Shown: in pieces, positions 55,723 to 64,000 of the stretch | Numbering within the stretch: position 1 is the stretch's first letter | Layout: each line of letters starts with the position of its first letter | NCBI GenBank assembly: GCA_964017235.1 | Contig: OZ024940.1 | Location: 24,867,615 to 24,931,614, forward strand | DNA from: Sabellastarte sp. h YS-2021 | Taxonomy: Eukaryota; Annelida; Polychaeta; Sabellida; Sabellidae | Direction of reading: 5' to 3' | Length of the DNA stretch: 64,000 nucleotides | Notes under the pieces: model-generated | What the model was told of the DNA's origin: nothing | The model's database searches: none | The model's input: the letters and a program-made list of their open reading frames with translations, nothing else | Position numbers and translations under genes: made by a program

Positions 55723-56632
55723 GAGGGCCTTTTCTGATGATATATCGTAACCCCCTTTGTCTGGATATGCTATTTACTGCTTGGGTATATTACTCTAGTT
55801 TCCAGAGATTTAGACTGACGGGCAGGAAAACTGAATGTTCCGACAATGGAGTGTTTGGATAATCGAGCTGTTGCATTGACTGGGCAGTGAATATAAACTA
55901 GACGAAGGTCAAACATCTTCAGTTGTTAAGACAGATCTTGAGGCAACAGAGAAACACTTCTCCTTATGGCCTGTTCCCACAGTGCCATGGGGTTGTAACA
56001 ATTCGTGTTATAATTTTACCTCACGGCCTGGGGTCGGTTTCACAAAAGGACTTAGAATGGACTTTGGCTTCAAATTAAGGCTTGTGGTCTTAAAATGAGG
56101 CTGAGTCTGTGGTCTTAGAGGATTTCACAAAGCTGCTAAGTCTAGGCTTCGGCTAAGTCTACCCAAGAGTGGACTTAACTTTTGTAAACAAAAATTTAAG
56201 TATGGCCGCCAGATATTTTTTCTCACTTCAAAATATGAATTGCTTCAAATTAAAGAATGAATATAAAGAACACCTCCCTGAATTAATCGTTATAACCATA
56301 TTTACGTGGCTACAAGGCTTTCCGTTGAAAAACAGCAAACTGACCTGTTTATATTTTGAGTTAAAAAGACAATTCTATTTAAGAGGGTTTCACTAAAAGA
56401 GCCTTGAGTGTAAGTTACAACACAAGTGTATAAAAAACAAGAGGGAATGCCTTTACACGACTGGTCATCAAGAATCCAAACCACATTTACAATATACACG
56501 ATCATATATAAATATACAATTACTGGTGTCACGATGGAATATAAACAAGTAAATAAAAAATAAAACAATAACAAAACAAAAAAAGATAAAACAAAGAAAC
56601 AGCTTGAATTACTGGAAAATAAAAATTGAATA
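55723..56632. other. No gene recognised
   Basis: 56026-56165 (GGTTTCACAAAAGGACTTAG, repeated CTTAG/CTAAG words) looks like another small palindromic element. Nothing coding. Confidence 0.3.
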
Positions 56633-57336
56633 GTTATTATATTCAAGGTTGATCATAATTAAGCAGAGCAGAGTTATTACATTCAAGGTTGATCATAATT
56701 AAGCAGCGCAGAGTTATTATATTCAAGGTTGATCATAATTAAGTGGGACCGAGTTATTATATTCAAGGTTGATCATAATTAAGCAGGGCAGAGTTATTAT
56801 ATTCAAGGTTGATCATAATTAAGCAGGACAGAGTTATTATATTCAAGGTTGATCATAATTAAGCAGGGCAGAGTTATTATATTCAAGGTTGATCATAATT
56901 AAGCAGGGCAGGGTTATTATATTCAAGGTTGATCATAATTAAGCACGGCAGAGTTATTATATTCAAGGTTGATCATAATTAAGCAGGACAGAGTTATTAT
57001 ATTCCAGGTTGATCATAATTAAGCAGGACAGAGTTATTATATTCAAGGTTGATCATAATTAAGCAGGACAGAGTTATTATATTCAAGGTTGATCATAATT
57101 AAGCAGGGCCAGGTTGATCATAATTAAGCAGGAAAGAGTTATTATATTCCAGGTTGATCATAATTAAGCAGGAAAAAGTTATTATATTCAAGGTTGATCA
57201 TAATTAAGCAGGGCAGAGTTATTACATTCAAGGTTGATCATAATTAAGCAGGGCAGAGTTATTATATTCAAGGTTGATCATAATTAAGCAGGGCAGATTT
57301 ATTACATTCAAGGTTGATCATAATTAAGCGTGGCAC
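56633..57336 (+). repeat. 40-bp satellite, about 17 units
   Basis: Very regular GTTATTATATTCAAGGTTGA plus TCATAATTAAGCAGGGCAGA. One unit near 57105 is shortened. The unit contains TTGATCA and TAATTA, both palindromic. Confidence 0.95.
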
Positions 57337-57484
57337 AGTATTTTCAACATAGCTCTGTTTTTAAAGCCAACTAATGCTTTCTCTTTAAGAAAAAAAATGA
57401 TCAAGATATATTTACACTTAAAATACTTAAGAAACAATATACATTAGATTTAAAAGGAACTTCACATAATTAATATTTAAGTAA

Positions 57485-57745
57485 GTATATAGAATACCTC
57501 CAATATCCACAGAATTCGGTTTTAATTATGGTTAACTTCCAGTATGTACAGTAGGCTCTGTATAACTAGAACCGCCAATATCCACAGGATTTGGTTCCAG
57601 TTAGAGCTAACTTCCACTATATACAGTAAACTCTGTATAATTAGATCTAGTTACGGCTAACTTCCCCTGTATACAGTAGACTCAGTATAACTAGAACTTA
57701 CAATATCCAAAGGATTGGGTTCTAGTTATAGCTAACTTTCATTGT
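57485..57745 (+). repeat. Tandem repeat, about 75-80 bp, three units
   Basis: CCAATATCCACAGGATTxGG, TTCCAGTTAGAGCTAACTTC, ATACAGTAxxCTCTGTATAA recur three times with divergence. Confidence 0.7.
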
Positions 57746-59040
57746 GGGTTAAAGTTAAGAAGAAAAGTGCATTACTTAAAATACAATGGATTATTTTATA
57801 CATTATGCGACCAGTAAGGGCTTGAACTAAAAAATGTACGTCTGGGAGCTGAGACACAGTTTAGCAGTGTTAGAAATACCTTGTTTTTGCCCAATATATA
57901 TATTTCAAGTTAAAGGTACCAAGGTAAATTCTGAACATGAAAAGGGGCTTAAAAACTCAAAAAGTTTTGTGCGTGATACATGTTTGTAAAAGGGGGCATA
58001 TATAAAAATAATAAAAAGATGTTAAAGTTAATAAATAACCACTCTTGTAGGTTTTCTTTTGAGATACTCCCTCTGGGGCGTTAAACCTGTACGAAAAATG
58101 GCCGACCAAATTGGTAACGTAAGGTATCTTGCCGCGTGCTTGTAATTGAGTTCATCTACTGCAAAAACAACATTTATGTACATTTTATAAATATTTTACG
58201 ATATTTATAAGATGTACAAGATGTCCAGATGAAAAGACTGTAAAATTTACATTTATCTTCGGGTGGGCTTTTTCATCAGTACCGTTAGCATAAATATCAG
58301 ATCCCGGTTCGCTCAAAATTGTGATATATAAAGCGTTGGGGGCAATAATTGTATAGAGGGCATTTATCACAAGAATTACAGCAATCGAAATAAAAGTGTG
58401 AAGTTTAATTAAACATAGTTTTACATTGAAAGAATTTAACTGTCCGGCCAAATGTTTGCATTTCAATTAAGCAATAAAAGACTCCCATATAATTCGTACA
58501 TTGTTTTCGATACTACACAAGATATATGAATACATAATATATATATATATATATATATAAAAAAGAAATATTATAATGATGAAATGAGGACCGTTTAGAA
58601 TATACAAACAGGATAGTACAAAAATAAAATACATAATATTACGTAGAAGCTGTAACATATTTTGACAAAAATATCCGTCAAAATTGATGGTAGATTCTGT
58701 TTGCAAATTCACATGACGCTAGAAGAATGATTTTAAAATTTGAAAATTCGGCTTTTTACTAAATTATAATAACTATGTTTTGACTACTAACCTAGCCAGT
58801 TTTTTCCCGAATCATATTTCAATTTTGTTCCTCATATAAATATTGAAATAATTTCTTTTTCATGTCTAAGCTATTTACAAATGAGTGCCCTAAATGTCAT
58901 GTTTTACAATGACGTAAACTCATAAAAAAAAGAACCTCAATCAGAGTGTAGATTTAAATTAAAAATAAACACGATTTGTTGACAACTTTGTAATGGATTT
59001 TAATTAGTACTACATAAACACAGCACTGGAGAAATATCCA
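57746..59040. other. No gene recognised
   Basis: AT-rich; (AT)n microsatellite at about 58538-58559. Confidence 0.3.
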
Positions 59041-59044
59041 ATTA

Positions 59045-59205
59045 CAGTAGAACCTCCATTATCCGACCCTCCTGGGAGGGTAACAATTAGGTCGGATAAT
59101 AGAAAGGTCAGATAATGGAAAGCCTAAAATAACAGGTTTAAATGGAGTTGGGAGAGTGGATTGGAGGTCGGATAATTGAAAATTCGGATAATAGAGGTTC
59201 CACTG
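59045..59205. mobile_element. Pogo/Tigger-like MITE
   Basis: 161 bp between TA dinucleotides: CAGTAGAACCTCCATTATCC at the left and GGATAATAGAGGTTCCACTG at the right, the classic pogo-type terminus with TA target duplication. Internal GTCGGATAAT copies. Confidence 0.85.
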
Positions 59206-59240
59206 TACTTGTACAGAAGAAAAGTACCCATACATTACAG

Positions 59241-59504
59241 GTTACACACACAAGAGACACTTTGTAGTGTATTGTCTTGGTAACCCTTTTGCTACGTCGG
59301 TCGCCAGGGCTGTCAGCCGCATGTCAGTTGCAGACAATGTTACTATAACTTGTACTAAGTTTATTGACATTAGTGAGCAACCCTTATGTATTTCATTAGA
59401 CTGCTTCAGGACAACAGACATTTCTGGGCAGTGTACGAAGTTTACCGGAAAACAATCCAGGTCCTACTCAAAAAATGCTACAGTTCCATGGCAAAGGTTG
59501 CCAA
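59241..59504 (+). CDS. Candidate extracellular-module exon (phase 1-1)
   Basis: Acceptor ACATTACAG, 264 nt open throughout, strong donor CAA|GTAAGTA. Both edges are phase 1, the usual arrangement of shuffled extracellular domains (Ig, EGF, CUB). The 88 residues hold five Cys (VYC, ITC, PLC, LDC, GQC) and VSRMSVADNVTITC, which resembles an Ig B-strand. No partner exon is identified nearby, so the gene, if real, extends elsewhere. A chance open frame of this length with both sites is possible. Confidence 0.4.
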
Positions 59505-59509
59505 GTAAG

Positions 59510-61056
59510 TATTTTTTTTATGTGCTGAATTAAATCGACATTGAATTTCAAAACTGACCACAAGTGGCAAGTGCTAAAGGATGACGAGTTTAATGTCATT
59601 TTCTATAACGGGAAGAAAAGTATAAAATCTGGTCAGTTTCGATGATGAAAAGACATATTAATATATAAACAGTTTTCTAAAGCTAGTCTGGGTTGGTAAT
59701 CCAAAACCCCATCGAGACCATCTTTGAGAAGGACCGAGCCACAGTTTTAACCCCCCGACCTTGTGTAAAAATGTGACTCAGATCTGATGCACAGTTTTCA
59801 GTCTAATGCAAGACACCCTCATACACATTTTAGGCCGATGTAATAACGTTAAAATCTTGAAAACTATAACTTTGTTCCCACTACAGTAAACTGCCCTGAA
59901 AAAAATGCATCTTACAACTACCGCAAATGACCGATTTAGCGCACAGTGCGCTAAGGAAAGACTATTTTTATTCAATATTTGGTGGGGGAAAGTACCCATC
60001 ATGAAACACTTTCCGGGATGAAGTATAGGTCAATCCGGTAAGAATAACGGTGTTCCGACATTTAGAAACTACTAAAAATATCTACTTTCTGTAAATTCAT
60101 GGCAAAAATGTCAATTTATTACGTAAAAAAAATGTACAATATATAAAAAATATGTGGATATTGTGCACTGTCATCGACGAAATTGCCGGGAAAAAGAGAT
60201 AGGGTGCGGTTACAAGGGCGGATGCTCTAAATAGGTCATTTACGGTATGTACAATACTTTAAAACAAGGTCTAACAAAAAAATGTTTTTTATTCAAACAT
60301 CTCGAGGGGAACAGACTGTGCTGACATAGCAGAAGGTTTTATAAAACAGAAAACGTTAGGTTTTATTTCCACACATGTTGCCAATTGTTTTAAATGATGA
60401 GCCACTCGTCCAATGTACAAACAAATTTTTTTAAACAATTGATTTAAGAGGAAAAAACAATTCTGGCATGCTTTAAACATAGCATGCAAAAATATTTCAT
60501 GCAGGGTATTAATGAAACACATTAAAAACCGACTGTATCAAAATATCGTTTAACAGAAACTTTATATCAATACATTTATATTAATCCAATCATGTACCAA
60601 TAAACCCTAATTACTTAATATGTACATAACCTCTTTTCACTAATATGATCACGTAGTTTTCTTTGCAGAAGAGTTGTTGTTATAATAACAGATAATAAAA
60701 ATATTTTATTCATTAGATTTCGATTTTCGTAAATACACTGCTAAATAAATATAGTTTCCTTCCCGGATACATTATTTAGTAGTGGGTAAATCGTTTGGCT
60801 GTGTAGACATCAATAATGAACGTAAAAATATTTCAATATCGGGCGATACCGTGGGGGAAGGGGGGGGGGGGGGGGGGGGGGGGGGTTATATTGTCTACTA
60901 GTCAGTCTGAATTGAGGAAACTGAAAGCATTTTACTTTTAGCATATCTCCATTTGAATGAAAACCAGAACAGGATGTAAAATTAACCGAATCAAAACATG
61001 GCAGTTCTGATGCAGAACGCTTAGAAATCTACAAAAATATGAGATAAAAGTTTATA
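59510..61056. other. No gene supported
   Basis: AT-rich. Poly-G at 60860-60885. TTTATT at 61075 (AATAAA on minus) suits the next gene. Confidence 0.3.
60860..60885. repeat. Poly-G tract
   Basis: 26 consecutive G. Confidence 0.95.
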
Positions 61057-61383
61057 ATTTCTTCAGATTTTAGGTTTATTTCAAATATTTTATGTGTAAG
61101 TTTTACCTTATACATCAGTTGGCAATATTGATGTTGGCGATGTTTCTACATCGATCTCCTAAAACAATAGCTATCGGCATGATCGATAAACGATTTACCC
61201 ACTAATTTCACCACATTTCTCGGTGACATTAAAAAAATGCAGAAAACTCAATCCAGCATGGGTTTGGACGGCTCAAAAGGCAACTGTAAACGGCACTTGA
61301 ATTTTCACCATGTATATATATGTATAAAACAACCTGACAACGGTACAGTTTTGAAAAAAAAATAAATAACTGATTTTCTCTAT

Positions 61384-61583
61384 TTACATTCTCATATTAG
61401 GTGTGCGAATTCTCGGCAGGGCAAACCGCTGGGGCTTCTCCGTCAAAGAGATGTCGTCGACTTTCGGCCCCCGGCTGCGGATTTTCAGGTAGAGCAGTAC
61501 AGCCAATACCATGAAGAAGAGGAGCATGATCACGAGGATTGTGATCAGTACAGCGAAATCTGTCTTACTGATTACCATAGAAC
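61384..61583 (-). CDS. Terminal exon of a single-pass membrane protein
   Basis: Acceptor TTTTTTCATAG at 61584, phase 1 in, TAA at 61384. Encodes SMVISKTDFAVLI, a 24-residue hydrophobic helix (ITILVIMLLFFMVLAVLLYL), a basic stop-transfer KIRSRGPK and a short tail with ISLTEKPQRFALPRIR ending TPNMRM. This is the layout of a type I receptor or adhesion protein whose ectodomain exons lie to the right, beyond recognition here. Starting at the internal Met would also give a 64-aa tail-anchored-like peptide. Protein family not recognised. AATAAA on minus near 61075. Confidence 0.6.
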
Positions 61584-61800
61584 CTATGAAAAAAAAAATG
61601 TGAGATATATTAAATATTACGCAAACAGTACGGCGAAATCTGTCTTACTGATTACCATAGAACCTATGAAAAAAGAAATAAACAAAAAAAAAACATGTGA
61701 CATATTAAATATTACGCAATCAGTACGGCGAAATCTGTCTTACTGATTACCATAGAACCTATGAAAAAAAGAAAAAAACACACGAGATATGTTAAATATT
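61555..61800 (-). repeat. Triplicated exon edge with splice acceptor
   Basis: Three tandem copies (acceptor at 61584, about 61664 and 61759; spacings 80 and 95 bp) of the acceptor plus the first 33 or so exon bases. Upstream copies run into TAA after FAVLxA. Confidence 0.85.
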
Positions 61801-61816
61801 ACGCAATCAGCATGAC

Positions 61817-62047
61817 GGGGCCACGGTGGCAGAGTGGTAACACTCTCGCCTCCCACCTCCGAGGCTGGGGTTCGGTTCTCGGCCCAGCCTGAAGAGGGAA
61901 AGCTGGTAGTTGCTTGCCGTTGGTCGGCAGTTTACAGTACAGAACCCTGACGAACTGTATGTACTGGTTTCCTCCGCCCTTACAACTACCCGTCCTGATA
62001 AGAACTGTACAGTGTTGAAAACGACGTAAAACAAATAAATAAAAAAA
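61817..62047 (+). mobile_element. SINE-A, full length, with target duplication
   Basis: GGGGCCACGGTGGCAGAGTG through CGACGTAAAACAAATAAATA. GCAATCAG on the left (61803-61810) and right (62048-62055). Confidence 0.85.
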
Positions 62048-62099
62048 GCAATCAGTACGGACGATGAATTAGCCACATATTATTTTTTGGTCCAAGAGG

Positions 62100-62650
62100 G
62101 TGTTTCTGCAGTAGTAAAACGAGAAAAAAAAGCTATTTACTCAGTTTGCTCACTGTTAAAAACAGAGAAAAAGCTATTACTCACTTAGCTATTAAGATGG
62201 ACCTCTGAAACAGGAAGCACCCTTTTTTCAGTACAGAGAAAGTAGCTGAGCAACATAGTTTAGCGAAATGCTCTAGATGCAGTCATTTTGGAGTTATGCG
62301 CAATTTATCCAGAGTAGCTACTAGTGCTATTACTCACTTAGCTTACAGACCTAAACTCTTCAAAAGCAGCCAGAAATATGGAGGACACATAGAACACTAA
62401 GCAATCATTGTTTAAGCAAAATGACCCTTCACTTTAGAGACAGTTGCCGGACACGTACATTTGCAAAGTTTAACATTTATCATAGCTTTTGTAAGCTATC
62501 TTATCATCTGGGACTTAATGCCATTCTCATAATGCCACTTGGGGCTCAGCCAAACCTTAAAAAAAAGAGTTCTATGGTAGGAGCAGATAGGTCAGGGCGC
62601 TAGAGATGGTTTGGATGGTGTGACGCATGTGTACTTCTTCCTTCGAGTTG
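62100..62650. other. No gene recognised
   Basis: No ectodomain exon for the membrane protein could be supported here. Confidence 0.3.
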
Positions 62651-62657
62651 GAATGTA

Positions 62658-62678
62658 CCCCCCCCCCCCCCCCCCCCC
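62658..62678. repeat. Poly-C tract
   Basis: 21 consecutive C. Confidence 0.95.
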
Positions 62679-62795
62679 GGCTGTAATTTCAGCAGGGTGG
62701 TAGGGAGGGACTCCCAGGGTGTCTATGGTAATGCATCTATTTCGTAAAATTGTGGGACTTGCACCAGATATACAGATATGCAAGCGAGTACTATA

Positions 62796-63055
62796 TCTGC
62801 CACTGTGGCCTATTGGGCAACACAACGTGCCCAGGAACACAGAGGATGTGAGTTCAATACCAGGCAGAGACAATAGAGGCTTGGATGACCATTTAAAATG
62901 GCGGTCCTCTGTCATTGGGTCCTATGCCCAGTGGCAGGCTAAAGAACCTCAGGGACATGGAGAATGGTCATCCCTGGGCCTCGGTCTTTCAGTCAGGGAA
63001 GTGTCAGTTACTAGAATGCTTGGGCTGTACTTTGTGCAGTCGGAATCACAATTGT
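62796..63055 (+). mobile_element. SINE-B
   Basis: Head CTGCCACTGTGGCCTATTGG, box B GAGTTCAATACCAGG, body GTCCTCTGTCATTGGGTCCT, AGTGGCAGGCTAAAGAACCT; lacks the last part of the tail. Confidence 0.8.
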
Positions 63056-63204
63056 GTCCGGTTCATAATAATGTCCATTTTTTTTATTCATATTTTTTTT
63101 TCAAAATCTTGCAACCAGAATTTTGAATGTCTTCTTTTTTTCAAATTATTCCCTTTGAGATCAATTTTATTTCATGAAAATTTTAAAAATTGAACCAAAC
63201 AAAC

Positions 63205-63531
63205 TGTAACAAATTTTATTGTAATTTAACTTTTTACAAGTTAAATACTTACCTTATCCTCACAAGTGCTTGTTTGGTTTTGTGGAGCAAAACGTATCGA
63301 CCGACAAGAATTTTTTAAGGAATATTCTTGTCACAAGAGGTGACCCCTTTGTCTGCGCATGTCCGCGCTTGCGCAGTAGTCGTTGTCGACAGACGATTGT
63401 CGAGAGATCTTCATTGTATTTTTGGTCCCCAGCAAAACAAATTATGCGGGGAGGTAGGGTGGGTTTATCCTTGTGAGGATAAGGTAAGTATTTAACTTGT
63501 AAAAAGTTAAATTACAATAAAATTTGTTACA
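63205..63531. mobile_element. Element with perfect 62-bp inverted repeats
   Basis: Arms 63205-63266 and 63470-63531 are exact reverse complements (TGTAACAAATTTTATTGTAA ... CCTTATCCTCACAAG). The spacer is 203 bp, fairly GC-rich with GCGCATGTCCGCGCTTGCGC. Perfect arms in DNA this repeat-worn imply a recent insertion or arm conversion. Confidence 0.85.
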
Positions 63532-63550
63532 TTTTATTGCGTAAAATAGC

Positions 63551-63680
63551 CTTACCTTATCCTCACAAGTGCTTGAATACAACCATAACAGGTGGAGGGT
63601 ATTTGTTTTGGCCACACTGTTAGATGATTGTCAGACAAGGGGTCACCAAATAAAGCACTTGATAAGAGGATAAGATAAGC
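63551..63680. repeat. Extra copies of the inverted-repeat arm
   Basis: CTTACCTTATCCTCACAAGT repeats directly at 63551, and a diverged inverted copy (ACTTGATAAGAGGATAAGAT) lies at 63656, with GGTCACC and TTGTCTG blocks of the spacer also inverted; an older relative flanks the younger element. Confidence 0.6.
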
Positions 63681-64000
63681 TTCCATTCGCCACATCTTAG
63701 GTTATATATATTACTTCTTCATCACAGATAAGTAATTTGCTAACCTCAACAAGAGATCCATGATGTGGTCGTCATTGTTGCTGCTGTTGCTGTTGTAGAC
63801 AATTTTACAACAAATCATATAGCAGTATTAACCATCACCCGGTATTGGCCGGAGATGTCTGCATGACTCCCGAAACAAGATGTCATCATCTGACAATGAG
63901 AATATCTCCAAGCAGGCAAACTGAACTGCATGAACTGCAGATATGGGGCCATATGTAAGTCAGGAAAGACATATGTCAGTGACACAACACTTGTGTAACT
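63681..64000. other. No gene recognised
   Basis: Short (TTG/CTG)n near 63775. Window ends without a supported feature. Confidence 0.3.

Noticed and set aside
56633..57336. CRISPR-like array
   Set aside because: Units are contiguous 40-bp tandem repeats without variable spacers, in a eukaryotic genome.
63270..63476. 68-codon frame in the spacer of the 62-bp inverted repeat
   Set aside because: Confined to the mobile element and too short to be a transposase.

Overview
This is eukaryotic nuclear DNA: AT-rich, gene-poor, crowded with repeats, with exons set in long introns and consensus GT..AG splice sites. Tandem arrays, several families of tRNA-headed SINEs, decayed L2-like LINE ends, many short terminal-inverted-repeat (TIR) elements and secreted Tyr/Lys/Gly/Asp repeat proteins suggest a marine invertebrate, probably a lophotrochozoan such as a mollusc or brachiopod. 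The phylum is inference; no organelle, rRNA or single-copy marker gene is present to settle it.

Layout. (1) 316-8283, plus: a two-exon secreted precursor, 187 aa, with a signal-peptide exon and a hormone exon 7.4 kb apart. It carries two related amidation-type motifs and looks like a neuropeptide/peptide-hormone prohormone of no family I recognise. (2) 8.3-17.5 kb: LINE ends, SINEs and a 32-bp minisatellite of about 33 units. (3) 17.6-22.9 kb: two convergent single-exon genes for secreted Tyr-Lys-Gly-Asp repeat proteins, each with a TATA box and one with a clear polyA signal. (4) 23-31 kb: repeats and one possible orphan terminal exon (30119-30294). (5) 31.9-48.7 kb: two convergent paralogous genes, A (plus, two exons, 375 aa) and B (minus, three exons, 465 aa). 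They share a W-x-E-F..ILSI..D...F block and a 42-residue ungapped block that starts exactly at a shared phase-0 intron. I do not recognise the family. (6) 49-58 kb: AT-rich, LINE reverse-transcriptase remnants, fold-back elements and a 40-bp satellite at two sites. (7) 59-62 kb: a possible phase 1-1 extracellular-type exon (plus) and the terminal exon of a single-pass membrane protein (minus) whose splice acceptor is triplicated in tandem. (8) 63.2-63.7 kb: a perfect 62-bp inverted repeat.

Best leads for something undescribed are the prohormone, the A/B protein family, the Tyr-repeat pair, and several mobile elements. For some of the latter the sequence gives direct proof of insertion: target-site duplications, an empty-site comparison and nesting. 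Exon calls rest on reading frame, phase, splice consensus and, for A/B, mutual homology; none was tested against transcripts.
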